Below, one piece after another: positions 1 through 8,892 of a DNA stretch of 64,000 nucleotides (within the stretch, counting starts at the first letter, position 1; each line of letters opens with the position of its first letter). Source of the stretch: Xanthomonas sp. XNM01 (lineage in GTDB: Bacteria; Pseudomonadota; Gammaproteobacteria; Xanthomonadales; Xanthomonadaceae); contig NZ_JACVAP010000001.1 of NCBI RefSeq assembly GCF_014851915.1, positions 1,488,001-1,552,000 on the forward strand, given 5' to 3'. The notes under the pieces are model-generated. The model saw nothing but the letters and a program-made list of their open reading frames with translations. It made no database searches and was not told the DNA's origin. The position numbers and the translations under genes were made by a program.

Positions 1-268
1 ACGGCACGGGCCGCCCCTGACGGCGTGCTTCGTTCTGAAGACTCATCACCTCCATTCCCTCGCAGAATCCGAGCATGCCCGGATGCGGATGCCGACGGTA
101 CTGCTCGCAATTGAAGGGCGTCGAGCTCGTCCTCATCGAGTTGTACGGCTGTTGCGGCTTGTGCTGATGCGGCGCCTGGACACCTTGAGGTCCGACCGCC
201 CGGACCGTCTGCGCCTGGACCGATCCAGCGGCCAGAGCAGCAACTACGACCACCCATCGAACGTCCAT
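1..268 (-). CDS. Small secreted protein, 3' end cut by window edge
   Basis: An open frame begins at ATG 268-266 and stays open to base 1, giving at least 89 residues. Residues 1-19 form a typical signal peptide: a short charged start, a run of V and A, then an AGSVQA-like cleavage site before QT. The mature part is rich in Q, H, P and R and has two cysteines about 17 residues apart. A G-rich stretch lies just upstream of the ATG as a plausible ribosome site. I do not recognise the family. The signal peptide is the main support for a real gene. The opposite-strand frame at 83-295 looks like a shadow. Confidence 0.6.
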   Translation of the reverse strand, partial: MDVRWVVVVAALAAGSVQAQTVRAVGPQGVQAPHQHKPQQPYNSMRTSSTPFNCEQYRRHPHPGMLGFCEGMEVMSLQNEARRQGRPVP

Positions 269-434
269 GATTCCCCCCCTGTGGGCGAATCATAGCGCCA
301 CGCCGAACCAGCGTAGCAGCCACGCTGCCCCGTCCTCCATCAATGCGGTAGCGACGTTCAGGCCACCAAACGAGATGAAAGAGACCTGTACCGTGGACAC
401 GCCGGCGGTCGCTCGGCGCGCTGATGTGCGCAGA

Positions 435-1160
435 CTAGATCGAGGGAATGAACCGCAGCCCCACGCCGGGTTCGGTCGCGATGTAGCGCGGTGACGTCGC
501 GTCGTCGCCGAGCTTCTGCCGCAGCTTGCCCACCAGGATGCGCAGGTAATGGGTGTCTTCCTGATGGTCGGGGCCCCAGACCTCGCGCAGCAGGTGCGGC
601 TGGGTGACCACGCGGCCCGGATGGCGCATCAGCGCGGCCAGCAGTGCGAACTCCTTGCGGCCCAACGTCACCGGCGCGCCATCCACGCGCACGTCGCGGC
701 GCTGGAGATCCACGTGCAGGTGGCCGTCATCGAACACGGGCAGCGCGATGCCGGGCGGCGCGGCATGGGTGCGCAGCAGGCCGCGGATGCGCGCCATCAG
801 CTCCTCGATGCCGAACGGCTTGGTCACGTAATCGTTGGCGCCGCCGTCGAGCGCGGCCACCTTCTCGTGTTCGCCGCTGCGCACGCTGAGCATGATCACC
901 GGTGCCTGCGACCATTGCCGGAGCTGACGCAGCACCTCGTGGCCGTCGATGTCCGGCAGGCCGATATCCAGCACGACCAGGTCCGCGCCATGGGCGGCCA
1001 GCTCCGCCAGCCCGGCGTGCCCGTTGACCGCAAGCGCCACCTGGTACCCCTGGCTGCGCAGGCTGATGTCGAGGAAGCGACGGATCTGCGGCTCGTCGTC
1101 GATGACGAGGATGCGCGCGGCCGATGCATTGCCGGCATGTGCAGGACGGGCGGAAGACAT
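435..1160 (-). CDS. kdpE: KdpE response regulator
   Basis: OmpR/PhoB-family response regulator of 241 aa, the cytoplasmic DNA-binding partner of KdpD that activates kdpFABC. The receiver domain spans about residues 15-130, with acidic pair DD21-22, phosphoacceptor D65 (VVLDIGLPD) and K114 in YVTKPFG. The winged-helix domain spans about 140-240 and ends in the usual HYLRILVGKLRQKLGDD and YIATEPGVGLRF blocks. It lies 13 nt downstream of kdpD and is the last gene of the operon. No clear terminator was seen between it and the neighbour at 268. Family assignment is secure from sequence and context. Confidence 0.96.
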   Translation of the reverse strand: MSSARPAHAGNASAARILVIDDEPQIRRFLDISLRSQGYQVALAVNGHAGLAELAAHGADLVVLDIGLPDIDGHEVLRQLRQWSQAPVIMLSVRSGEHEKVAALDGGANDYVTKPFGIEELMARIRGLLRTHAAPPGIALPVFDDGHLHVDLQRRDVRVDGAPVTLGRKEFALLAALMRHPGRVVTQPHLLREVWGPDHQEDTHYLRILVGKLRQKLGDDATSPRYIATEPGVGLRFIPSI

Positions 1161-1173
1161 GGCGGCGCGACAG

Positions 1174-3807
1174 TCAGGTCGTGGGAGTCATGAGGGGCAG
1201 CGTCATCCGGATCAGCGTGCCGCGCCCGCCCCGGCCTGGCAATGCCTGCACGTCGCCGCCATGCGCGCCGACCATGCCCTGGCAGATGGTCAGACCCAGG
1301 CCCGTTCCCTGCCTGCCTCGATCACCGCGCTCCACGCTGTAGAACATGTCGAAGATGCGGCTGCGCTCCTCGTCCGGGATGCCGGGCCCACAATCGCGCA
1401 CGTCGATGCGCAGCGCCCCTTCGACCATCCGTGCGTCGACCTCCACCGGCTCGCCTGCCGGCGAGAACTTCGCCGCGTTCTCCAGCACGTTGAAGACGGC
1501 CTGCTCGAGCAGCGCCGGATGCACCCAGATGGGCGCCAGATCGTCGGCGATGGTGGTCAGGACGCCTGCCTCCGGCTGGTAGCGCTGCAGGCGGGCCACC
1601 GCCGAACCGATCAGTTCGTCCACACCGATCCAGTCGCGGTTGAGGGTCAGGCCGGTGTGGCCGAGCCGGGTCATGTCGAGCAGGTTCTGGATGTAGCGGT
1701 CCAGGCGCTCGCCTTCCTGCCGGATGGTGTCCAGCAGGCTCCGCCGGTCGTCCTCGCCCATCGATGTGCCATAGCTGGCCAGGCTGCTGGCCGAGCCGAT
1801 CATCGACGCCAGCGGCGAACGCAGGTCGTGCGATACCGACGACAACAGCGCCGAGCGCAGGCGTTCGGTCTCGCCGCTGACGCGCGCGGTTTCCAGGTCC
1901 GCGACCAGGCGCACCCGCGACACCGCCTGGGCGATGTCTTCGACCATGGCTTCGGCGAGTCGGCGCTGCTCGAGCGGAAGACTGCGCTGCTCGATGCCGA
2001 AACGCAGCGCGGCGATACCGGCAACGCGCTCGGCATCGCGCAGCGGCAGGTACCACCAGGCCGTGCCGGACAGCGTCTCGGTGTAGCGCCCGGCCGGCTG
2101 TCCATGGGTGCGCACCCAGTCGACCGCGCCGGCATCGATGCCATCGGGCGACGCCGACGGAACACCCGCCTCCCCCACCTGCAGCCAGGCCTCCGCGCCC
2201 GGATGGCGGGCCAGCGCCTCGCGGCCGGCCTCCAGGACCTGGCCGAGGTCGGTCGCAGCACCGAGACGACGGCCGAGCGCCTGCAGCACGGTGGCGTGCG
2301 CATTGGCCGCACGCAACGCCAGCACCTGCATCCGCAGCTTCGACGCCAGGCGCCCGGCGATCAGCGCCGCGGCCAGGAACAGCACGGCGGTGACCACGCT
2401 GCGATGGGCGCTGATGAGCAAGGTGAAGCGCGGTGCGAGAAAGAAGAAGTTGTAGGCGAGGAAGCACAGGGCGGCGGCCAGCGCGGCAGCGGCGAGCCGG
2501 GTGCGCGAGGCGACCAGCACCACGGCCAGGATGAAGATCATCGACAGGTCGTCCAGGCCGACCCAGCGTTCGCTGACCCATGCCAGCGCGACCGCGGCGG
2601 CGGTGGCGGCCAGGGTCAAGGCGGCCTCGTGCCGATCCAGCACACCGCCATGCGTGTCCACGCCGCGGCGCGCACGGGCGCGCGCGCCCGGCGAGCTGAT
2701 GATGACCAGCTCGTAGTGCGCGCCACGCCGCAGCAGCTGCTGGGTCAGGGTGCGGTTGAACATGCGCGCCAGCGGCCGCTCGCGGGTGCGGCCGACCACC
2801 AGGGTGGAAGCGCCATCGCGTTCGGCATGCTCCAGCAGCGCGTCGGCGATGCGGGCGCCGTGCAGCACCGCCGTCTCGGCGCCCAGGCCGCGCGCCAGCG
2901 CGAATGCGCGATCCAGCTCAGCCTGTCGCCGGGCATCCAGCGTGCCGCCGGGCTGCACGCTCACCACGCTCCATGGCGCGTCGCGGCGCTCGGCGATCCG
3001 CCGCCCGGCCCGGACCAGGTACTCGGAACTGCCCTGCCCGTCGACGGCCACCAGCACGCGGCGGCGCAGCGGCACGCCGGGCAGCCCACGCGCGGCCTGC
3101 GCCTGACGCGCGTCGCCGTCGATGTGATCGCTCGCGGTCTGCAGTGCCAGCTCGCGCAATGCGGCCAGGTTCGCAGGCGAGAAGAACGCCTGCAGCGCCC
3201 GCTCGGCCTGCGCCGGCAGATAGACCTTGCCCTGCTGCAGGCGTTCGATCAGTTCACGTGGCGGCAGGTCGACCAGGCGGATGTCGCGCATCCGGTCCAG
3301 CAGCGCATCGGGCACGGTTTCCGACACGCGCACGCCGGTGATGCGGTGGACGATGTCGTTGAGACTCTCCAGGTGCTGGATGTTGAGCGTGGTGTAGACG
3401 TCGATGCCGGCATCGAGCAGGTCGACCACGTCCTGCCAGCGGCGCTCGTGACGGCTGCCGGGCGCATTGCGGTGCGCCAGTTCGTCCACCAGCACCACGC
3501 GCGGCCGCCGCGCGAGGGTCGCATCGACGTCCAGCGCGTCGAGCATCCGCCCCTCATAGGCGATCTGGAGGCGCGGCAGGACCTCCAGCCCCTCGAGCAG
3601 CGCGGCGGTCTCGTCCCGGCCATGCGTTTCGACGAGACCGGCCAGCACCTCGATGCCCTGCCCCTGCAGTTCACGCGCGCGCGCCAGCATGGCGTAGGTC
3701 TTGCCGACCCCGGGGGCGGCGCCGAGGAACACGGTCAGCCGGCCCGGCGCCTGGCGGCGCAGTGCGTCGGCCAGAGCGTCGGCCACGGCGTCTCGGGGTG
3801 CGTTCAT
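1174..3807 (-). CDS. kdpD: KdpD osmosensitive K+ channel sensor histidine kinase
   Basis: Membrane sensor kinase of 877 aa, full length for KdpD. The N-terminal KdpD domain carries a Walker A motif GAAPGVGKT at residues 29-37 and a Walker B-like VVLVDELAHRNAPG near 110. A Usp-like domain (about 250-370) follows, then a four-helix DUF4118 membrane block (about 390-490), a GAF-like domain, HisKA with phospho-histidine H660 in SSVSHDLRSP, and a HATPase domain with DCGPGIP and GTGLGL boxes. It senses K+ limitation or osmotic stress and phosphorylates KdpE. The gap to kdpC is 9 nt and to kdpE 13 nt. The whole gene set reads as functional. Confidence 0.97.
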   Translation of the reverse strand: MNAPRDAVADALADALRRQAPGRLTVFLGAAPGVGKTYAMLARARELQGQGIEVLAGLVETHGRDETAALLEGLEVLPRLQIAYEGRMLDALDVDATLARRPRVVLVDELAHRNAPGSRHERRWQDVVDLLDAGIDVYTTLNIQHLESLNDIVHRITGVRVSETVPDALLDRMRDIRLVDLPPRELIERLQQGKVYLPAQAERALQAFFSPANLAALRELALQTASDHIDGDARQAQAARGLPGVPLRRRVLVAVDGQGSSEYLVRAGRRIAERRDAPWSVVSVQPGGTLDARRQAELDRAFALARGLGAETAVLHGARIADALLEHAERDGASTLVVGRTRERPLARMFNRTLTQQLLRRGAHYELVIISSPGARARARRGVDTHGGVLDRHEAALTLAATAAAVALAWVSERWVGLDDLSMIFILAVVLVASRTRLAAAALAAALCFLAYNFFFLAPRFTLLISAHRSVVTAVLFLAAALIAGRLASKLRMQVLALRAANAHATVLQALGRRLGAATDLGQVLEAGREALARHPGAEAWLQVGEAGVPSASPDGIDAGAVDWVRTHGQPAGRYTETLSGTAWWYLPLRDAERVAGIAALRFGIEQRSLPLEQRRLAEAMVEDIAQAVSRVRLVADLETARVSGETERLRSALLSSVSHDLRSPLASMIGSASSLASYGTSMGEDDRRSLLDTIRQEGERLDRYIQNLLDMTRLGHTGLTLNRDWIGVDELIGSAVARLQRYQPEAGVLTTIADDLAPIWVHPALLEQAVFNVLENAAKFSPAGEPVEVDARMVEGALRIDVRDCGPGIPDEERSRIFDMFYSVERGDRGRQGTGLGLTICQGMVGAHGGDVQALPGRGGRGTLIRMTLPLMTPTT

Positions 3808-3816
3808 GGGCGCAGT

Positions 3817-4470
3817 CTAGTGCTGGGTCCCGGGCGTGTCGCTGCCTCCCTGCCCCATCGGCGCGGCTGCATCGAGCGCGAGGTTGAGCGCCAGCACGTT
3901 GATCCGATGCCGTCCGAACACGCCAAGCTGGGGCGGCTCGGTGTGGATGCGGACCATGGCCTCCACCGCCTGTGGCGTCAGTCCACGTACATGTGCCACG
4001 CGCCGCACCTGGATGGCGGCGCCTTCAGGCGACAGATGCGGATCGATCGCGCTGCCCGAGCGGGTGACGAGCTCGTCCGGCACGGTGGCGCGCGATATGC
4101 CTTCGCGTGCAGCCACGTCCGCCGTCGCTGCATCGATGTAGGCGCGCAGCCCGGGATTGGTGCGGGCCTGGTTGCTGCCGGCCAGGGTCATCGGGTCGTA
4201 GCCGGCGGCGGATGGCCGCGGCTGGAAGTAGCCCTTGCCGGCGAACGGCTGCGCGACCAGCAGCGACCCGACGATGCGGCCGTCGCGTTCGACCAGGCTG
4301 CCGGATGCCGCCTGCGGGAACAGCAGCCCGCCCAGGCCGGCGCCGAGCAGCGAGTAGACCAGGCCGAACCCCAGCAGGGCGACCAGGGCCAGGCCGAGCG
4401 CGCCGCGCAGCGGATGCCCGTCGCGACGCTGCGGCCGGACGCGGGTTGCGGTTGGGTCGTCGATGTTCAT
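3817..4470 (-). CDS. kdpC: KdpC potassium-transporting ATPase subunit C
   Basis: Protein of 217 aa, the single-span inner-membrane subunit that stabilises the KdpFABC pump. Residues 1-20 are charged and cytoplasmic. A hydrophobic helix spans about 25-50, and the periplasmic part holds the family blocks RPSAAGYDP, GSNQARTNP and the C-terminal RINVLALNLALD. The ATG follows a strong GAGGAGG ribosome site. The kdpB stop lies 10 nt upstream and kdpD starts 9 nt downstream, so it is co-transcribed. Slightly longer than the E. coli protein because of a longer N-terminus and middle loop. Confidence 0.96.
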   Translation of the reverse strand: MNIDDPTATRVRPQRRDGHPLRGALGLALVALLGFGLVYSLLGAGLGGLLFPQAASGSLVERDGRIVGSLLVAQPFAGKGYFQPRPSAAGYDPMTLAGSNQARTNPGLRAYIDAATADVAAREGISRATVPDELVTRSGSAIDPHLSPEGAAIQVRRVAHVRGLTPQAVEAMVRIHTEPPQLGVFGRHRINVLALNLALDAAAPMGQGGSDTPGTQH

Positions 4471-4480
4471 GTGGTCCTCC

Positions 4481-6556
4481 TCAGGCGCCGAACGTGGCGG
4501 CCAGCGCCATGTCGATGAGCTTGATCGCCGCGAACGGCAGCAGCAGGCCGCCGACGCCGTAGACCAGCATGTTCCGGCGCAGCAGCGCGGTCGCGCTGCC
4601 CGGACGGAAACGCACCCCGCGCAGGGCCAGCGGAATCAGCAGTGGGATGATGACCGCGTTGAACACCAGCGCGGCAAGCACGGCATTGGTCGGGCTGGAC
4701 AGGTGCATGACGTCAAGCTCGGCCAGCGAGGGAATCGCCGCGGCGAACAGTGCCGGCAGGATCGCGAAGTACTTGGACACGTCGTTGGCCAGCGAGAAGG
4801 TGGTCAACGCGCCGCGGGTGATCAGCTGCTGCTTGCCGACCCGCACCACCTCCAGCAGCTTGGCCGGGTCGGAGTCCAGGTCGACCATGTTGCCGGCCTC
4901 CCTGGCGGCCTGCGTGCCGGAATTCATCGCCAGGCCGACGTCGGCCTGGGCCAGGGCCGGGGCGTCGTTGGTGCCGTCGCCGACCATCGCCACCAGCCGC
5001 CCACCCGCCTGCTCCTGGCGGATCCGCGCGAGCTTGTCTTCCGGCCGCGCCTGCGCGATGTAGTCGTCCACGCCGGCCTCGGCGGCGATGGCCGCAGCCG
5101 TCAGCGGGTTGTCGCCGGTGATCATCACCGTGCGGATTCCCATCGCGCGCATCTGTGCGAATTTCTCGCGGATGCCGTGCTTGACCACGTCCGACAACGC
5201 GATCACGCCCAGCAGGTGGCGGCCATCGGCGACCACCAGCGGCGTGGCGCCACCGCGCGCCACCTGTTCGACCCGGCCCGCGAGCTCGGCCGGCACTTCG
5301 CCGCCGAGCCCGCGTACGTGCGCGACGATGGCGTCCATCGCTCCCTTGCGGACCATGCGGATCTCGCCGCCGTTTCCCGGCAGGTCCACACCGGACATGC
5401 GCGTCTGCGCGGTGAAGGCGACGAAGCCGGCGCCGGCCGGTGGCTCGAGCGGCGCCGCGGGCAGCCGCGCCAGGCGCACGATCGACTTGCCCTCGGGCGT
5501 GGGGTCGGCCAGCGAAGCGAGCAACGCCGCCTGCTGCAGCTGCTCCATGTCCACGCCGGCCAGCGGATGGAACGCGGTGGCCTGACGGTCGCCGTGGGTG
5601 ATCGTGCCGGTCTTGTCCAGCAACAGCACGTCGACATCGCCGGCCACCTCCACCGCCTTGCCGGACCTGGCCAGCACGTTGGACTGCAGCGCACGGTTCA
5701 TTCCGGCGATGCCGATGGCCGGCAGCAGCCCGCTGATCGTGGTGGGGATCAGGCACACCAGCAGCGCGACCAGCAGCAGCGGATCGAGCTCGGCGCCGAC
5801 GAAGCCGGCGATGAACGGCAGGCTGGCCACCACGACCAGGAAGGTCGCGGTCATCGTGCCCAGCAGCAGTCCCAGTGCAATCTCGTTCGGCGTCTTCTGC
5901 CGGTTGGCGCCTTCGACCAGCGCGATCATCCGGTCGAGGAAGCTCTGCCCGGGCTGGGCGGTGATGCGCACGATGATCTCGTCCGACAGGACCTGGGTGC
6001 CGCCGATCACGCCGGAACGGTCGGTGCCGGCCTCGCGCAGCACCGGTGCCGATTCGCCGGTCACCGCCGATTCGTTGATCGTCGCCAGCCCGCGCACGAT
6101 CTCGCCATCGGCCGGTACCTGCTCGCCAGCCGAAACCACGACGTGATCGCCGACACGCAGCTCGGCGGCCGGAATGCGCTGTTCCGCATCGCTCGACACG
6201 GCCTGCAGGCGCCGCGCGACCAGGTCGCTGCGCGCCCGCCGCAGCGAGGCCGCCTGGCCGCGGCCACGTGCCTCGGCCACGGCTTCGGCGAAATTGGCGA
6301 ACAGCACGGTCAGCAGCAGCAGCGTGGTGACCGACCAGCCCAGCGTCGGTGAACTGGCATGGCCGGACAGCGTCAGCCCGGCGGTCAGCAGCGTGCCGAG
6401 CCAGACCACCGCCATCACCGGATTGGCGACGACCTGAGCGGGGGCGAGCTTGCGGAACGAGGCGACGATCGCCTGACGCAGGCCGGCCGCGTCGAGCATG
6501 GCGATCCGCGGCGCGCGGTGTGCAGGTACCGCATCTTTCGGAAGTGTGTCGCTCAT
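4481..6556 (-). CDS. kdpB: KdpB potassium-transporting P-type ATPase subunit
   Basis: Catalytic P-type ATPase subunit (691 aa) that powers K+ import by KdpA. Visible motifs are the actuator-domain TGESAPV, phosphorylation site DKTGT with D314, the nucleotide-binding region around residues 350-450, the hinge-type [12 protein letters not shown], and at least six membrane helices including the [12 protein letters not shown] segment. The CPX-type metal-binding motif is absent, as expected for Kdp. It starts 9 nt after the kdpA stop and is followed 10 nt later by kdpC. Its initiation region has only a weak GAGA-like ribosome site, so translation may depend on kdpA. Confidence 0.97.
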   Translation of the reverse strand: MSDTLPKDAVPAHRAPRIAMLDAAGLRQAIVASFRKLAPAQVVANPVMAVVWLGTLLTAGLTLSGHASSPTLGWSVTTLLLLTVLFANFAEAVAEARGRGQAASLRRARSDLVARRLQAVSSDAEQRIPAAELRVGDHVVVSAGEQVPADGEIVRGLATINESAVTGESAPVLREAGTDRSGVIGGTQVLSDEIIVRITAQPGQSFLDRMIALVEGANRQKTPNEIALGLLLGTMTATFLVVVASLPFIAGFVGAELDPLLLVALLVCLIPTTISGLLPAIGIAGMNRALQSNVLARSGKAVEVAGDVDVLLLDKTGTITHGDRQATAFHPLAGVDMEQLQQAALLASLADPTPEGKSIVRLARLPAAPLEPPAGAGFVAFTAQTRMSGVDLPGNGGEIRMVRKGAMDAIVAHVRGLGGEVPAELAGRVEQVARGGATPLVVADGRHLLGVIALSDVVKHGIREKFAQMRAMGIRTVMITGDNPLTAAAIAAEAGVDDYIAQARPEDKLARIRQEQAGGRLVAMVGDGTNDAPALAQADVGLAMNSGTQAAREAGNMVDLDSDPAKLLEVVRVGKQQLITRGALTTFSLANDVSKYFAILPALFAAAIPSLAELDVMHLSSPTNAVLAALVFNAVIIPLLIPLALRGVRFRPGSATALLRRNMLVYGVGGLLLPFAAIKLIDMALAATFGA

Positions 6557-6565
6557 GTGGAGATC

Positions 6566-8278
6566 TCAGAAAGCGCCCGGCGCAAGGTGGTCGGCCAGCG
6601 CGCCGAGCACCAGCACGGGCAGGAACTGCAGCAGGGTCAGGATCACGACGATCGCAACCAGGGTCAGGGCGAAGGTCGGCGTCTCCACCTGGAGCGTGCC
6701 GGGACCTTCCGGTGCGGCACGCCTGGCACCGAGGCGCGCGGCGATGACCAGCGGCAGGATCAGCGCGGGGTAACGGCCCAGCGCCAGCGCCACCACGCAG
6801 CTCAGGTTCCACCACGCGCTCGCGTCGCCCAGACCCTCGAAGCCCGAGCCGTTGTTGGCGAAGGCCGAGGCGTACTCGTAGAACACCTGGCTGATGCCAT
6901 GGAACGAGGGGTTGGAGGTGCCGGCAACCGACGGGAGCGCCAGCGTCGCGGCGGTGAACCCCAGCACGACCAGCGGTTGCAGCAGCACCAGCACGGCCAG
7001 CAGCTTCACTTCGCCGGCCTCGATCTTGCGGCCGAACAGTTCGGGCGTGCGCCCGGTCATCAACCCGGCCAGGAACACCGCCAGCAGCAGATACACCAGG
7101 AACTGCTGCAGTCCGCAGCCGACGCCGCCCCAGATCGCGTTGACCAGCATGTTGGCCATCGCGACCAGGCCGGTCAGCGGCGCGGCCGAGTCGTGCATCA
7201 TGTTGACCGACCCGTTGTTGACCGAGGTGGTCAGCGCGGCCCACAGCGCGGACGACTCGGCACCGAAGCGCACCTCCTTGCCTTCCATCAGTGCGCTGTC
7301 CTGCGCGTCCGGCGACCAGGCTTCGGACCACATCGCCGCGGCCGTGGTCGCCAGCGACATCGCCAGCATGGTGCCGACCACCAGCGCGCTGAACTTCCGG
7401 CGGCCGGTGAACGGGCCGACCATGAAGGCCACTGCGACCGGAATCAGCACGATCGCCAGCATCTGGATCACGTTCGACAACGGCGTGGGATTCTCCAGCG
7501 GGACCGCGCTGTTGGGGCCGTACCAGCCGCCGCCGTTGCTGCCCAGCTGCTTGATCGCCACCATCGGCGCGACCGGGCCCAGCGGGATCTTCTGTGCCGC
7601 CATGCCCGTCTGCGCATCCACCGGCGTGGCCACCGGCCCGCCCTGCAGCGTGGCGGGCACGCCCTGCCAGGTCAGCAGCAGGGAGAACAGCAGGCACAGC
7701 GGCATCAGCAAGCGCACGGTGGGACGCAGGACGTCGGCCCAGTAGTTGCCGACGTCGATGCCGGCACCGTCGGGCTGGCCCGAGGTACCGCCAGCCGCCG
7801 GCATGCGTCCACCGAACAGGCCGCGCAGCGTCGCCGCCACCAGCGCCAGGCCCATCATCGGCGTGATCACCTGCAGGCCGACGATGCCGGTCATGTGCGA
7901 CAGGAAGGACAGCTGCGCCTGGCCGGAGTAATGCTGCTGGTTGGTGTTGGTCAGGAAGGACACCATCGTGTGCAGCGCCAGGTCCCAGCGCATGTTCGGC
8001 GCACCGTTGGGATTGAGCGGCAGCCACGCCTGGGTCATCAGCACGGTCCAGACCAGCAGGCCGATGACCAGGTTGCTGAGCAGGAACGCGGCCACGTAGG
8101 TCTTCCAGCCCATGCCACGGGCCGGGTCGGTGCCGAGCAGGCGATAGAGCGGACGTTCGATCCAGCCGAACAGCCGGTCGCTCCGCATCGGCGCACCACG
8201 CATGATTGCCGCCAGGTAATGGCCCAGTGGCCAGCCGATCGCGATCGCCAGGCAGAAGACGACAAGGGCCTCAGCCAT
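6566..8278 (-). CDS. kdpA: KdpA potassium-transporting ATPase subunit A
   Basis: Channel-like K+-binding subunit of the Kdp complex, about 570 aa with around ten membrane helices and four repeated selectivity loops (for example SFLTNTNQQHYSG and GSNGGGWYGPNS). I chose ATG 8278 rather than the longer open frame to 8308. It follows an AAGGAGG site at normal spacing and gives the family-typical N-terminus MAEALVVFCLAI. The start overlaps the kdpF stop by 8 nt, which suggests translational coupling. Integral inner-membrane protein; first large gene of the operon. Confidence 0.97.
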   Translation of the reverse strand: MAEALVVFCLAIAIGWPLGHYLAAIMRGAPMRSDRLFGWIERPLYRLLGTDPARGMGWKTYVAAFLLSNLVIGLLVWTVLMTQAWLPLNPNGAPNMRWDLALHTMVSFLTNTNQQHYSGQAQLSFLSHMTGIVGLQVITPMMGLALVAATLRGLFGGRMPAAGGTSGQPDGAGIDVGNYWADVLRPTVRLLMPLCLLFSLLLTWQGVPATLQGGPVATPVDAQTGMAAQKIPLGPVAPMVAIKQLGSNGGGWYGPNSAVPLENPTPLSNVIQMLAIVLIPVAVAFMVGPFTGRRKFSALVVGTMLAMSLATTAAAMWSEAWSPDAQDSALMEGKEVRFGAESSALWAALTTSVNNGSVNMMHDSAAPLTGLVAMANMLVNAIWGGVGCGLQQFLVYLLLAVFLAGLMTGRTPELFGRKIEAGEVKLLAVLVLLQPLVVLGFTAATLALPSVAGTSNPSFHGISQVFYEYASAFANNGSGFEGLGDASAWWNLSCVVALALGRYPALILPLVIAARLGARRAAPEGPGTLQVETPTFALTLVAIVVILTLLQFLPVLVLGALADHLAPGAF

Positions 8279-8405
8279 GGCGTCCTCCTTGAGTCTCGCC
8301 CACCGCACGGGCCTGGGCGTGTCGGGTCAGCAGCAGGAAGAGGACACCGGCACCGGCGAAGAGCCCCGCCAGCGTCAGCACAAGAAGAAGGAAGTCGATG
8401 GTCAT
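8271..8405 (-). CDS. kdpF: KdpF small membrane subunit
   Basis: A 44-aa frame starting at ATG 8405, just upstream of and overlapping kdpA. Residues 3-27 are one hydrophobic helix (TIDFLLLVLTLAGLF onward), followed by a basic, polar tail of about 15 residues. Position and single-helix topology match KdpF, the lipid-like stabilising peptide of the Kdp pump. It is longer than the 29-aa E. coli protein because of the tail. The open frame continues upstream to 8699, but that extension is low-complexity, non-membrane sequence, so I regard it as untranslated. Confidence 0.85.
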   Translation of the reverse strand: MTIDFLLLVLTLAGLFAGAGVLFLLLTRHAQARAVGETQGGRHG

Positions 8406-8892
8406 GTGCGTGATCGTGGCGGACCCACTCCGCCGGTCACGCAAGTCTGGAAGCAGCCGCCGTAAAGGCTCCATCGGAACCGGCGGCCGGCGCGTAAACT
8501 CCGCGTAATCTGATGCTTGGGGACGTGCGGCAGTCAGGGCAGACTCCGGAGGCGTATCGGGTCGAGGTTCCGACGACGTGGACGCGCCCCCACCGTCAGT
8601 CGGTGTTCTCGGGCGCACCGCGCTGTCAGCGACCCGACGCTGCCCGCTGCCGCGGAAGGCGGCGCGCCGAGGCGCGAGCCCATGCTTTCTCCGCGACACC
8701 TGCTGACGCGACCGTGGCCGAGCGCCTTTGGTGAGGGCCAGCTAGCTGACGGGACGCTGTGCGTGGAGCCGTGGCGGCTCGCCACGTTCCCGCTGCCCCG
8801 CTGCCCCGCTGCCAGCGATGATCCGAAGCGGGCATACTGCCGAGCGCTGGCGCCAGCCAGAACTCCGATTCCCTGAGGGTGCCCACGCCCAT
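8406..8892. other. Divergent intergenic region, kdpF / AraC-type gene
   Basis: No convincing gene. It holds the candidate KdpE repeats on the kdpF side and presumably the promoter of the AraC-type gene on the right. Frames across it (for example 8517-8876) lack a ribosome site and show arginine-rich shadow composition. A run of imperfect CCGCTGCC repeats lies at about 8791-8812. Confidence 0.6.
8458..8508 (-). promoter_or_regulatory. Candidate KdpE operator of the kdp operon
   Basis: Reading the minus strand toward kdpF, TTACGCG (8508-8502) and TTTACGCG (8498-8491) are direct repeats offset by 11 bp, one helical turn. A third, degenerate copy TTTACGGCG lies at 8466-8458. Tandem direct repeats at this spacing are the usual binding architecture of OmpR/PhoB-family regulators. 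The cluster sits 53-103 bp upstream of the kdpF start. Binding by KdpE is inferred. Confidence 0.5.

Noticed and set aside
949-4518. 1189-aa plus-strand frame opposite kdpE, kdpD and kdpC
   Set aside because: It is an antisense shadow typical of GC-rich DNA, rich in Q, R, H and A without motif or ribosome site. The minus-strand Kdp genes explain the region.
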